From Lewinellaceae bacterium (GTDB taxonomy: Bacteria > Bacteroidota > Bacteroidia > Chitinophagales > Saprospiraceae), in assembly GCA_020636215.1 (NCBI GenBank), contig JACJYG010000009.1, forward strand, positions 434,001 through 498,000: 64,000 nt of DNA. Reading direction: 5' to 3'. The translations under genes and the position numbers were made by a program. The notes beneath the pieces were generated by a model. The model had not been told where the DNA came from and searched no databases. It was given only the letters and a program-made list of their open reading frames with translations. Position 1 is the stretch's first letter. Each line of letters starts with the position of its first letter. Of this stretch, positions 1-9,180 are shown piece after piece.

Positions 1-1
1 G

Positions 2-292
2 GACCCGGAACTGGACATCAAGAAGCTCCAAAAGCAGGCCGGCATGAGCAGCAGTAATATCCACCGCAAGCTGAAGGCCCTCACCGGCATGCATACCACG
101 GAGTTTGTCCGCTACATTCGCCTGACCCGGGCCAGCGAATTGCTGTGCGAAAACCCGCATACTAATGTTTCCGAGATCTACTCGGAGGTGGGCTTCAACA
201 GCCATTCGTATTTTTCCAAGAAGTTTAAGGAGGTTTTTGGGTGCAGTCCTAAAGTGTACCAGGAGGAGCGGTGTGGGCTTAAAACCAACTAA
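2..292 (+). CDS. AraC-family transcriptional regulator, C-terminal DNA-binding domain (partial)
   Basis: The frame is open from the window edge, so only the last 96 residues are present. They form a complete AraC/XylS HTH domain: the first helix-turn-helix around MSSSNIHRKLKALTG and the second around VSEIYSEVGFNSHSYFSKKFK, followed by the family's terminal FGCSPKVYQ (usual form FG.SP..YR). In Bacteroidota this domain often ends a stand-alone activator or a hybrid two-component system; the sensor half lies outside the window, so the signal is unknown. It is followed by 320 bp without a gene and then the CHAT gene on the same strand, so it could regulate that set, but nothing in the sequence proves this. 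Confidence 0.85.
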   Translation, partial: DPELDIKKLQKQAGMSSSNIHRKLKALTGMHTTEFVRYIRLTRASELLCENPHTNVSEIYSEVGFNSHSYFSKKFKEVFGCSPKVYQEERCGLKTN

Positions 293-612
293 AGCTCATA
301 CTTGGCCAGGCCCGTCCAGATGCAAGCATCAGCCCAATTATACTTCCTTAAACTTGCAAAATACCCTTCTAATCCTTATATTTATTTTACCCTAAATCAT
401 CTCCCCATAAGAAAGGGCATCCCCTTGTTTTGGCCGGCGAATGACTTCCCTTTTTGCCCCCCATTCACATGTAGCCTTGTTGTTGTTTGTTGATACTGCC
501 GCAACGCATGTAGTGCCACAGTATATTTGGAATTTTGTTTACACCCCACTCAAATAGAGGAAAATACAAGGGAACTTGATTCCATAGAAAAACCAAATTC
601 AAACAACCCTCT
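293..612. promoter_or_regulatory. Intergenic region; possible promoter of the CHAT gene set
   Basis: No convincing gene is present. On the plus strand TATATTTG at 523-530 fits the Bacteroidota -7 consensus TAnnTTTG and lies about 83 nt before the CHAT start codon. A well-placed -33 TTG box is not obvious, so the assignment is weak. Confidence 0.25.
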
Positions 613-2424
613 ATGCAAACCCCAGTAGTATACCTTGCCTTCGCCAATGACCGCGATGATTACCTGCCCACCTTAAACCGGGAAAGGAAAGCCATTTCCC
701 GCTCCTTACGCCCATTAGAAGGAAATGGCTCGATCAACCTGGAAGTAGAAGCCAGCGCTTCTTTGGATGACCTCTTTGAGGTTTTCCGCGATTATGACAA
801 CCGGATCGCCATTTTCCACTTTGGAGGACACGCCGGCGGCGCCAGCCTTCAGCTGGAACAATTGGACGCTACCACTCAGGGCGCCCAGGCTAAAGGCCTG
901 GCGCAATTACTGGGGCAGCAGGAAAACCTGAAGCTGGTTTTTCTGAACGGCTGTGCTACTCAGGCCCAGGTCAAGCTCTTGCTCGAAGCCGGCGTGAAGG
1001 CGGTGATCGCCACCACCGCTTCCATCAATGACTCCATGGCCACCGAGTTTGCGGAGCAATTCTACTATTATCTTGCCATCCATCACAGCATACGGCATGC
1101 TTTTGATATGGCAAAAGCCTTTCTGGACTCCAAATACGAGGAGCACCCTCCTATCATCACCTTCCGGGGAGTGGGATTTGAGCAGGCTGAAAACAGCCCC
1201 TGGGGCCTATATGCCAGCAATAGCGATGGCGCTGAGGAGGTTTTGGATTGGAGCTTGCCCAGGCATATAAGCCCTGGCCCTTCCAAAATACCCTTCGAAA
1301 TCCAACCCAACACCAATATCAATGATATTCTCATCGCAGAAATCTGTATTGAGCTGGTTAAGTATAGCCCAAGGGTAAACTTAGAACTCAGCCTGGAGAA
1401 GGAAGACCTCCATGAGCCTTCCATAATAACGGCAGTTGTCAATGCTTTTCCTACGCCTATTGGTGAAGAATTGCGAAAGCTAGTTTGTAAAAACGATAAA
1501 ACTCAAGGGCCTAATAAATTAGAATTATTTAGTGTAGAACGGCTATCTCAACTGGCGCAAACATACCGGACCTCTACTCAATTTATTTTTTTCTTACTGC
1601 TTTCTCAGCTTTGGGACGAAAAGTACAAGAATCCCAAAATGAAGATCAGCGCAGAATATCTTACAGAGTTGAACAGTTTTCTTATGCTCCGCCCCGGAAG
1701 CTTCCCATCTTTCGATTACATCCGGGTGATTCAGGCCATCCTCAATTTATTTAACGAGCTCAAAATCTCCTGTTTTATTCCGGAATTACAGAAGGTTCAG
1801 TGGAATGTATCCAAGGAAGGTGAAGTATTTCAGGCCATCTCCTTTCTGACGGAACTCAATCAGGCTTTACTAAACAGTGTTTTTGAAGAAGAAGACATCA
1901 AAGCCCAGTGCCTGCAAGCGGAAAAACATTTGGGCGTTTTTCTAAAAGCACTCGCTTTCCTGGCAAAATATAAGTTGGCCGCCATTGAAAACATTGAAGT
2001 TATCAAAAGCCGGCATGAAAGCGCCCAATACAGGCATTATCAAATCACGCTCAATAAAGTCCTGACCGTAAAGGACCTAAATGTTCACCCAAAAGATATC
2101 ATTTTTAACAATTTCACCGATAATGAGTGTGTGCTTTTGATGAAAACATCAGGTGGTGAAGTAAAGGATTATCTCAGCCTGGCTCCTTTTATCCTTAACA
2201 AGAATTCGCTTATCAATGAAAAAAGCATCAAGCTATATCTGTATAGTTACCAGGAAAACGATGCCTTCATTTTCCACTTACTGAATAACCGGCAAGATCC
2301 TCCTTTGGTCATTGACAATCAGTCCTATTCCGATATCTACGCCCAATTTGAAAAATTCAGAGCAGAAATTTTTGGTTTCAAGCCAAAGCTGAGCCCTCCT
2401 GCTCCTGTTCCTGCTCCTAACTAA
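613..2424 (+). CDS. CHAT-domain (caspase-like) protease, first gene of a CHAT/nSTAND set
   Basis: A 603-residue protein whose first ~200 residues are a CHAT domain, a caspase/separase-fold cysteine peptidase. The predicted His-Cys dyad is visible: His73 in FHFGGHAGG and Cys114 in LVFLNGCATQAQ, each after a hydrophobic beta strand as in the family. It continues with the typical segment in which VKAVIATTASINDSMATEF precedes a long amphipathic helix. Residues ~210-590 are unrecognised, mostly alpha-helical in composition, and end in a short Pro/Ala-rich tail. There is no signal peptide, so it should act in the cytoplasm. The nSTAND gene starts 54 nt downstream on the same strand. CHAT proteases next to STAND NTPases are known in bacterial conflict systems; here the protease is probably the effector or processing enzyme. 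Its substrate is unknown. Confidence 0.85.
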   Translation: MQTPVVYLAFANDRDDYLPTLNRERKAISRSLRPLEGNGSINLEVEASASLDDLFEVFRDYDNRIAIFHFGGHAGGASLQLEQLDATTQGAQAKGLAQLLGQQENLKLVFLNGCATQAQVKLLLEAGVKAVIATTASINDSMATEFAEQFYYYLAIHHSIRHAFDMAKAFLDSKYEEHPPIITFRGVGFEQAENSPWGLYASNSDGAEEVLDWSLPRHISPGPSKIPFEIQPNTNINDILIAEICIELVKYSPRVNLELSLEKEDLHEPSIITAVVNAFPTPIGEELRKLVCKNDKTQGPNKLELFSVERLSQLAQTYRTSTQFIFFLLLSQLWDEKYKNPKMKISAEYLTELNSFLMLRPGSFPSFDYIRVIQAILNLFNELKISCFIPELQKVQWNVSKEGEVFQAISFLTELNQALLNSVFEEEDIKAQCLQAEKHLGVFLKALAFLAKYKLAAIENIEVIKSRHESAQYRHYQITLNKVLTVKDLNVHPKDIIFNNFTDNECVLLMKTSGGEVKDYLSLAPFILNKNSLINEKSIKLYLYSYQENDAFIFHLLNNRQDPPLVIDNQSYSDIYAQFEKFRAEIFGFKPKLSPPAPVPAPN

Positions 2425-2478
2425 TGTACTAGCGGTTGACATAAAAAGGAAACGATAACCCTACTAAACAAAACCAAA

Positions 2479-4476
2479 ATGGCAGGCAACTCCCCTTTTA
2501 AACTGCTGGATGCCTACGAAAAAAAAGACAAGGACATCTTCTTCGGCCGGGCAGAGGAAATCGAAGCCCTTTATGAAATGGCTTACCAAACCAACCTGAT
2601 CCTCGTTTACGGGCCTTCAGGCAGTGGCAAGACCAGCCTGGTGCAATGCGGGCTGGCCAACCGATTCCAGCCATCCGACTGGTTTGATATTTACATCCGG
2701 AGGGGCCAAAACATCAATACGGCATTACACCGCGCCATCAGTGCCTATCAGGTAGCTGAGGCCGAAGAAGGCACCCTTATCAAGCGCTTAGCTGGAATAA
2801 AAACCGAAGCCCTCACAGATTCCCCGCCTCGCGAAGCATGGGAGCCTGGTACTGAACTTAACCGGTCGTTGCGGGATGTTTTTGAATATTATCTGAAACC
2901 CATTTATTTGATATTTGACCAATTCGAAGAATTATTCATTCTCGGGAATAAAAAAGAGCAACAGGAATTTTACCATACCATTGCCGACATACTGAATTCG
3001 GAACAATATTGCCGGATTATTATCATCCTGCGGGAAGAGTACCTGGCTGAGTTGGATGCATTTGAAAAAGTAGTCCCCTACTTGTTCGAAAAACGGCTCC
3101 GGGTGGAGCCCATGACCCGACAGAATACCAACGAAGTTATCGTCGGCACTACGGAAAAATTTGGCATTCCGCTTAAGGATGAAGACACGGCCAGCCTGAT
3201 CATTGATGCACTGGCTAAAGGCCAGAAAAGGGTGGAGCTAACCTACCTGCAGGTCCTGCTCGATAAGTTATTCCAAAAAGCCTATCAAAAAGACCCCAAT
3301 AGCGTGGCTTTCGACAGCCAACTCGTCAAACGGTTGGGCAACATAGAGAATATTCTGGGTGAATTCCTCGACAACCAGGCCCGTATTATTCAGGGACAGC
3401 TCCAGCAAAAGCACCCCAAATCACCACCGGAGGCAGTGAAAAAAGTACTAAGCGCTTTCGTGACCCTGGAAGGCACCAAACAACCCCTGAAAAAAGAAGC
3501 CGTAATAGTGATTGGCCTGGACCGGCAGCAAATCGAATATATTCTCGACAGGCTGGAAAAAGCGCGGCTACTACGCCTGGAAGAGGGCTTTTATGAGCTA
3601 TCGCACGATGCACTCGCCCAGCAAGTGGCCCAGGAGCGAAGCGAAGAGGAAGTGGCCCTGCTGCGGATCACCAAGATCGTCAGGGACCGGTACACGGCCT
3701 TCCCAGCGACCAACTCCCTCCTGAACAGTAAAGAATTGCGGCTGCTGGAAGTACACCGGCAACAACTCAAAACCGAAGGAAGGTTCAGCCCGGAGGAATG
3801 GGAATTCATCAGGAAAAGCGAATGGGAAGACAAGCGCTGGCGAAGGATATACTTATTTGGCACCCTGTCCCTCATTGCCATCCTGACTATGCTGACCATC
3901 TATTCCACTTATTACCAGAGGGTTTACAAAGAGCAAAAAGAGATCGCCACGAATACTTTGGACAGCCTCAAAATTGCTCAGGCCAGGACTATTGAAGCCC
4001 GATACAATGAATTCCTGGCCAATGCTAAAAAGTCGATGGGAGATTATCGCTACGCCGATGCCGTCAAAGAACTGGAAACAGCCCTGGCCTTCGACAGCAC
4101 CGGACAGGAAGCGATAGCCTTGAAACAGGAAGCACTGGCCAAACTTGAGCTGGAGGATGAGTTCAATCGTCTCATCGCAGAGGGGGATTCCCTCTTTAAC
4201 CAGGGTGAAACTACTTACCTGAACGCCCTGGAAAAATACCGCGAAGCGGTTAACCTGGACTTCAACACCCCGCTGGCCAAAGCGAAAGAAAGCCAGGCCA
4301 GGGAAAAGCTGGGCAGCGCCTTCGAAAAGCTCAAAACAGCGGGCGACGCCTTCTTCGATGGAAAGGGGTACAAATTTGCGCTGAATGCCTACCGGCAGGC
4401 GGCGCGGATTCGCCCAAGTGACCCCTACATTCAGGCCAGGATAGCCGAGTGTCAGCAAAAAATGGGCGGCCGGTAG
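2479..4476 (+). CDS. nSTAND1-type NTPase with transmembrane segment and C-terminal TPRs
   Basis: A 665-residue signalling ATPase. The start region NSPFKLLDAYEKKDKDIFFGR is typical of nSTAND1 proteins. Walker A is GPSGSGKTS (residues 45-53) and Walker B is YLIFDQFEE (about 143-151). A winged-helix-like stretch ends in LEEGFYELSHDALAQQV (about 370-385). One hydrophobic segment (about 455-476, YLFGTLSLIAILTMLTIYS) follows, then a helical region with TPR-like repeats (about 500-660, ending YKFALNAYRQAARIRPSDPY). The architecture suggests a cytosolic ATPase switch with a sensor arm beyond the membrane. The CHAT gene upstream is the likely partner. The next three genes encode exported or membrane proteins, which fits ligand sensing in the envelope. 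Topology and ligand are inferred. Confidence 0.85.
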   Translation: MAGNSPFKLLDAYEKKDKDIFFGRAEEIEALYEMAYQTNLILVYGPSGSGKTSLVQCGLANRFQPSDWFDIYIRRGQNINTALHRAISAYQVAEAEEGTLIKRLAGIKTEALTDSPPREAWEPGTELNRSLRDVFEYYLKPIYLIFDQFEELFILGNKKEQQEFYHTIADILNSEQYCRIIIILREEYLAELDAFEKVVPYLFEKRLRVEPMTRQNTNEVIVGTTEKFGIPLKDEDTASLIIDALAKGQKRVELTYLQVLLDKLFQKAYQKDPNSVAFDSQLVKRLGNIENILGEFLDNQARIIQGQLQQKHPKSPPEAVKKVLSAFVTLEGTKQPLKKEAVIVIGLDRQQIEYILDRLEKARLLRLEEGFYELSHDALAQQVAQERSEEEVALLRITKIVRDRYTAFPATNSLLNSKELRLLEVHRQQLKTEGRFSPEEWEFIRKSEWEDKRWRRIYLFGTLSLIAILTMLTIYSTYYQRVYKEQKEIATNTLDSLKIAQARTIEARYNEFLANAKKSMGDYRYADAVKELETALAFDSTGQEAIALKQEALAKLELEDEFNRLIAEGDSLFNQGETTYLNALEKYREAVNLDFNTPLAKAKESQAREKLGSAFEKLKTAGDAFFDGKGYKFALNAYRQAARIRPSDPYIQARIAECQQKMGGR

Positions 4477-4510
4477 TAAAAGGATCATTTCACCACAAAT
4501 GCCTGAACCA

Positions 4511-6490
4511 ATGAAAATAAGACTATCGATATTGCTAATAGCCCTGGCTATCCTCTCGCTGTGGAAGTGCCGCTGGGACCTGGAGGAGTTGATTTTTGTG
4601 GAGGTGTTTGCGGATTATCGGGAAATATCCCCAAATGGAGATTCCCTGGAGCTCTATGGGCGCATTGAAGCCACGCAATATAAAGAAACCGTCGTAGAAT
4701 ACGGTTTTGTGTGGTCAACGGTTGATTCTTCAACCTTTCCTGGGCTGGAGATCGAAAAAAACCTGGTTCGGAGCAATAATTTGAGTGCGGCCAACGGCAA
4801 GTTTTTTTGCGAGATAGCGGTCCGTGAACTAATGCTTGATACCGTCTATTATTTTTGGGCCTATGCGATCACCAAGGAGGGGGATTTAAAATACAGCTCA
4901 TCCCCTCTTGTTTTTAATACCGGTGATATCCTCATAATAACCGGAGAAATTAAACCTTTCCTACTCACCTTTTGCACTTTTGAAGGGGAATTGCAGGGTT
5001 TGGCTATCGACAGAATTAAGGAGCACGGCCATATTTGGGTGACCACTCGGAAATTGCCGGGGGAAACGACCTTGGTTATTGAGCGAGATTCTTCGCGGCG
5101 TGGGCCTCCACATAACTCGGGGATTTTCAGCACTATTATAACTACTTTGCTGCCAAATATCACTTACGAAGTACAGGCGTACGCCCAAACCGACGACACC
5201 ATTTTCTACGGTGATCCCAAAATGATCACAACAAAAACGATCCAGCTTTCAGATGTCAAATTGGAGCAAACAGGCAATGAAATCATTGCAAAGGGGGAAA
5301 TAAGCCAATTGTCGTTTTTAAATATTATCACCCCGGATTCCGTCGGTTACAAATATGCTGCAGAATATGGCTTCTTCTGGAACAATGCAGAGTTCCCGCA
5401 GGATTTACCGGACTGGAAAGTCGACCATAGGATTGTTGTCGATTCCAATCAAACCACCAACACCACTTTTGATAGCTGCCTTACGACCCTTGGGCCTGGA
5501 GAAAATTGGATCAACGCCTGGGCTTACGCCATTTTGGAAAGGGATGATGGCGTCTATAGCGATACACTCTTCAGTTCCCGGGAAGAAGGTTATTTCTATC
5601 TGGAGGAATTCTGGAAGGAAACCAGCACCCTGCTTCCCACGCGCAGTGGTGCAGTAGCTTTTGTGCTTGGAGAACTCGCATACATTGGGTTAGGAGAAAC
5701 GGGAGAAGCCCCTCCTGAATATTTGAGCGATTTTCATTCATTCAATGGAACGGGATGGGCGTCTGTTGGAGGTTTTCCGGGAGGGCCGCGGAGTAGCGCG
5801 GTATCCTTCGTAATTGAGGACACTGCTTATGTTGGCCTGGGTAACACTTCTGATGTGCTGTTTTATAAATACACTTTTTCCGGATGGGATGCGGAGCATC
5901 CAGTTGTTGGTTTTCCCGGTGTAGGCCTCCGTGGCGCAGTGGCTTTTGTAATTAATGACACCGCTTATGTCGGACTGGGACGGAAGGCAACTGGAGGAGG
6001 CTTGTCAAATGAATTCTATAAATATAATCCCGTTTCAGGCTGGGAGGCCTCACAGCGCGAATTTCCAGGTCAGCCTCGTAGTGGAGCTATTGCCTTTGTA
6101 CTGGACGACACCATTGCTCATGTGGGCTTAGGAGAAGGTGTTAATAATAAGATCCTGAGATATACACCCAATCAAGGCTGGGAAACTTTTGGAATCAATT
6201 TTGGCAACGAAACCGAGGGCCGGTTTGGGGCGATAGTTTTTGTAATTGACGATGTTGCTTTTATTGGTTTAGGTCAGTCCAACAACGACCTGGCATACAA
6301 ACATGATTTGTGGGGATTTCCGAATAACACCATCATAAACAACACATTTCCATTTGCTCAAAATCCGCAAGGAAGAACCGATGCAATAGGCTTCAGAATT
6401 GACGGTAAAGGATATGTTGGAGCCGGGAAGTATACCACCCCTATGGGTCAAACCTATTGGTTTGGAGATTTTTTCCAATTCAATCCTTAA
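4511..6490 (+). CDS. Exported protein with Ig/FN3-like repeats and a Kelch-type propeller
   Basis: Start at 4511 gives MKIRLSILLIALAILSLWKC, a lipoprotein-like signal with a poor lipobox (LWKC); an in-frame ATG at 4499 is the alternative. Residues ~30-370 hold three beta-rich modules with a recurring EYGFVW / EHGHIW / EYGFFW motif, a pattern common in Bacteroidota surface lipoproteins. The C-terminal half has six Kelch-like blades, each with a core such as RSGAVAFVLGELAYIGLG, RSSAVSFVIEDTAYVGLG or RFGAIVFVIDDVAFIGLG, enough for a closed six-bladed propeller. Such propellers bind proteins or glycans. It sits 22 nt after the nSTAND gene and is probably co-transcribed as an outside sensor or ligand-binding part. 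No enzymatic residues were recognised. Confidence 0.7.
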   Translation: MKIRLSILLIALAILSLWKCRWDLEELIFVEVFADYREISPNGDSLELYGRIEATQYKETVVEYGFVWSTVDSSTFPGLEIEKNLVRSNNLSAANGKFFCEIAVRELMLDTVYYFWAYAITKEGDLKYSSSPLVFNTGDILIITGEIKPFLLTFCTFEGELQGLAIDRIKEHGHIWVTTRKLPGETTLVIERDSSRRGPPHNSGIFSTIITTLLPNITYEVQAYAQTDDTIFYGDPKMITTKTIQLSDVKLEQTGNEIIAKGEISQLSFLNIITPDSVGYKYAAEYGFFWNNAEFPQDLPDWKVDHRIVVDSNQTTNTTFDSCLTTLGPGENWINAWAYAILERDDGVYSDTLFSSREEGYFYLEEFWKETSTLLPTRSGAVAFVLGELAYIGLGETGEAPPEYLSDFHSFNGTGWASVGGFPGGPRSSAVSFVIEDTAYVGLGNTSDVLFYKYTFSGWDAEHPVVGFPGVGLRGAVAFVINDTAYVGLGRKATGGGLSNEFYKYNPVSGWEASQREFPGQPRSGAIAFVLDDTIAHVGLGEGVNNKILRYTPNQGWETFGINFGNETEGRFGAIVFVIDDVAFIGLGQSNNDLAYKHDLWGFPNNTIINNTFPFAQNPQGRTDAIGFRIDGKGYVGAGKYTTPMGQTYWFGDFFQFNP

Positions 6491-6501
6491 AAACCTGCAA
6501 C

Positions 6502-7443
6502 ATGAAACATTGGCAAATACCAGTGGCCTTCCTCTTAAGCGCCTACCCCCTCCTCCTCCACGCCCAACTCCAGCCCGTGGCCAGCAGCACCCATACCCTC
6601 ACCGCCCAGATCAATCTGGTAGAGAACCAACTGCAACCAAGGGGCAGTGTTGTCAGCATACAGGAAGGCGGAACCGCCTTTGAAACGGAGTTACTACTCG
6701 ACAGCCTGGCCATTCAGTCGGGAGAACTAGTGGTGTATTACCACCTCCCACAGAGGGAAGCACCTACCATTCCCAGGACAAAGGACAAGACAAGCCCCAA
6801 AGTAGACTTCTCTTATAATATTTCCCTGGACTTCACCTTAGATGGACAGCCCCTGGCGCCCGAACCGCAATACCTGATAGGCGACATCGGTACGGGGATT
6901 ACCCCCCGTAAGGAAGGCAGCCCATTTCGGATTCACTGGACACATCTTCTCCAGGACTACGTCAACCTACAGGGGGTATTAACGGCCAGCCTGAAGGTGG
7001 AGGAATATACCAACCTGCTGGTTTTACTCGAGCTCAATTGCCAGGAAGCGCCCAGCTTTAACTTTGAGCAGCGCCTACCCTACTACCTGGCCGCCGGCGC
7101 CGGCGCCGGGCTCATCGTTCTGGGAATATTTGAAGAAGAAAGATCCCAGGACATCTATGACAATGACTACGCCACTTCCACCAGTTTTCGAAGAGCATTG
7201 CCTCTTTATAACAAGGCCAATAACAAGCATCACAACTACATCATTTTTACTTCCGTCGGCTCGGCGATCTTACTTGCCGATGCCGTGCTCTACTTTCGGC
7301 GGAGTAAGCGATACCGTCAGGACAAGAAGATTTACGACCAATACTGTTCGGATAAGCCGCTAAGCATCAAGCCCATGCTGGAACTTCCCCTTGGCCAATC
7401 CCCAGGGGGCCAGCTAGGCTTCCGCTTAGCCTATACTTTTTAG
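6502..7443 (+). CDS. Signal-peptide protein with two further membrane segments, unknown function
   Basis: A 313-residue protein. The chosen ATG at 6502 gives MKHWQIPVAFLLSAYPLLLHAQ, a clean signal peptide ending at AHAQ-like residues; a start at 6457 would overlap the preceding gene and bury the signal. Residues ~20-190 are beta-rich and soluble. A hydrophobic stretch containing YYLAAGAGAGLIVLGIF follows at about 195-210 and another, IIFTSVGSAILLADAVLYF, at about 250-270, then a basic tail. I recognise no family. Its place 11 nt after the Kelch gene and 25 nt before the WD40 gene makes it part of the CHAT/nSTAND set, perhaps an envelope scaffold linking outside propellers to the membrane. Confidence 0.6.
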   Translation: MKHWQIPVAFLLSAYPLLLHAQLQPVASSTHTLTAQINLVENQLQPRGSVVSIQEGGTAFETELLLDSLAIQSGELVVYYHLPQREAPTIPRTKDKTSPKVDFSYNISLDFTLDGQPLAPEPQYLIGDIGTGITPRKEGSPFRIHWTHLLQDYVNLQGVLTASLKVEEYTNLLVLLELNCQEAPSFNFEQRLPYYLAAGAGAGLIVLGIFEEERSQDIYDNDYATSTSFRRALPLYNKANNKHHNYIIFTSVGSAILLADAVLYFRRSKRYRQDKKIYDQYCSDKPLSIKPMLELPLGQSPGGQLGFRLAYTF

Positions 7444-7468
7444 CGAAACCAGCTTAAAACAGTGCATT

Positions 7469-9127
7469 ATGAAGCCCCGATCTCTCCTGCTGCTCACTTT
7501 ACTTTTTCTGGGCGCTGTTTTGAATGCCCAGAGTGGTTGCTTTTACTATTTCTTTAACCAGGGCGCCAAAGCGCTTCAATCAAAAGACATTGAGAAATGG
7601 GGAGAAGCGGAACTTTACTTCAATGCCGCCTATCATTGTCTGGAGAATAATGAAAAACAAAAAAGCCAGGCGCGGGAATGGAAAGAAAAGGCAAAGCAAC
7701 AATATATCAAAGCCATTCTCGAAGCCCGGGATTCCGTGGGGCGGGCCAACGAACTGATCAAACGGCAATCCCTCATCAGCACCGCCCTGAGCTGGTCTTT
7801 TTTCGCCCAGGAAGAAGCTGCCAAGGACAGCCTGCACACCGCCCTGGCGCTCGCCTATGAGGCCTATGAAACCGTCAGGAAAAACCCCACCCCCTTTAGC
7901 CCACTGGTCCAGAAGTCCTTTGGAAACACCATCTACGCCAACAGCGGCATTGCCCTCAAAGGGCACGACAACAGCATTCTGGAAGCCCTGATCTCCCCCG
8001 ATGGCGCCACCGCCCTAACCCGGTCACGGGATAATACGGTGCGGGTGTGGGATATCAATACCGGTGAAATCATTACCATTCTTGAGCCGCACGCAGGCTT
8101 TATCCACGCAGCAGCCTACTCCCCCGACGGCAGCCGCATCGCTACCGCATCAGCCGATGGCCTGGCGCGACTCTGGTCACTCGAAGGTTTACTGCTCCAG
8201 GAAATGAAAGGCCATACCGACGAAGTGCTGGCCGTAGCCTTTGCCAATGACGGCCGGATACTCACGGGCTCCCGCGATGGAACCGCCCGGCTATGGGATG
8301 CGGAGGGCCGCCTGCTCAAAGTACTGGAGGGCCATGGCGCACCGGTGCTGATCGTAGATTTTGCCCGACAAGGCGGTAAATTGTTATCCGCCACTGCCCA
8401 ACAAGTTAAAGTCTGGAGTTCCGATGGCAGCCCCTACGCCACCCTCGATGGCCACCGGTCCTATATTTATTCCGCCCGCTTTTCCCCGGATGGCTCGAAA
8501 GTACTGACCGCCTCAGCCGATAGCACGGCCATCATCTGGGCGATTAGCGGAGAAAGATCGGCAACCCTGGAAGGCCATACCGGCATTGTCCACAACGCCT
8601 GGTTTTCCGGAGACGGGCAGCGCGTACTCACCATCTCCACGGACGGCAGCGCCCGGGTGTGGGCAGTAACTGGAGGCCAATTGGCGGAGCTACAAGGCCG
8701 AACCGGGCTGATCACCTCCGCTTCTTTTTCGCCGGATGGGTCCAAAATAGTGGTGGTTTCCAAAAGCAAGACAGCGAAACTGTGGGATATTCAAAACCTG
8801 GATAGTTTATCTGCCATCGGCCTCGTAGGCCATTCCGAGGAAATCCTGCAGGCCCTGTTCGGGCCAAATGGGGACAATCTGCTCACCGCCTCCAGAGACC
8901 GTACGGCCAAACTATGGGACCTGAAAGGCCATGTCATTCTTAACATTAATGGTTTCACGGGCCCCGTCCTCTCGACTGCTTTTTCCCCGGACGGCCGCCA
9001 CCTCCTGGCCGCTTCGGCGGATAACACGGCCATCCTCTGCGAAGAGCCGGAGTCTGTGTATGAACAAATGAGCCAAAATCCGCCCCGGTTGACGGAGGCG
9101 CAGCGGAAGCGGTTTGAAATGAAGTAA
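7469..9127 (+). CDS. Exported WD40-repeat protein
   Basis: A 552-residue protein starting MKPRSLLLLTLLFLGAVLNAQ, a clear signal peptide. Residues ~25-160 are helical with a TPR-like start (AELYFNAAYHCLENNEK). From ~170 to ~535 there are eight to nine WD40 repeats, seen as recurrent GH...SPDG...(A/T)ASADGLARLW units, for example GHTDEVLAVAF and SRDGTARLWDAEG. The 24-aa tail is charged. Many bacterial nSTAND proteins carry WD40 blades on the same chain; here the propeller is a separate exported protein at the end of the set. The repeats are closely similar to one another, which suggests recent blade duplication. Role as ligand-recognition partner of the nSTAND protein is inference. Confidence 0.75.
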   Translation: MKPRSLLLLTLLFLGAVLNAQSGCFYYFFNQGAKALQSKDIEKWGEAELYFNAAYHCLENNEKQKSQAREWKEKAKQQYIKAILEARDSVGRANELIKRQSLISTALSWSFFAQEEAAKDSLHTALALAYEAYETVRKNPTPFSPLVQKSFGNTIYANSGIALKGHDNSILEALISPDGATALTRSRDNTVRVWDINTGEIITILEPHAGFIHAAAYSPDGSRIATASADGLARLWSLEGLLLQEMKGHTDEVLAVAFANDGRILTGSRDGTARLWDAEGRLLKVLEGHGAPVLIVDFARQGGKLLSATAQQVKVWSSDGSPYATLDGHRSYIYSARFSPDGSKVLTASADSTAIIWAISGERSATLEGHTGIVHNAWFSGDGQRVLTISTDGSARVWAVTGGQLAELQGRTGLITSASFSPDGSKIVVVSKSKTAKLWDIQNLDSLSAIGLVGHSEEILQALFGPNGDNLLTASRDRTAKLWDLKGHVILNINGFTGPVLSTAFSPDGRHLLAASADNTAILCEEPESVYEQMSQNPPRLTEAQRKRFEMK

Positions 9128-9180
9128 AAGGCGGAGGTTTTGTTTAAATTTGAGCATCATTCCACCATCATTTCGCCACC

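Noticed and set aside
3853..4488. A 211-codon minus-strand frame opposite the end of the nSTAND gene
   Set aside because: Opposite TPR repeats of a well-supported gene; no start signal or domain.
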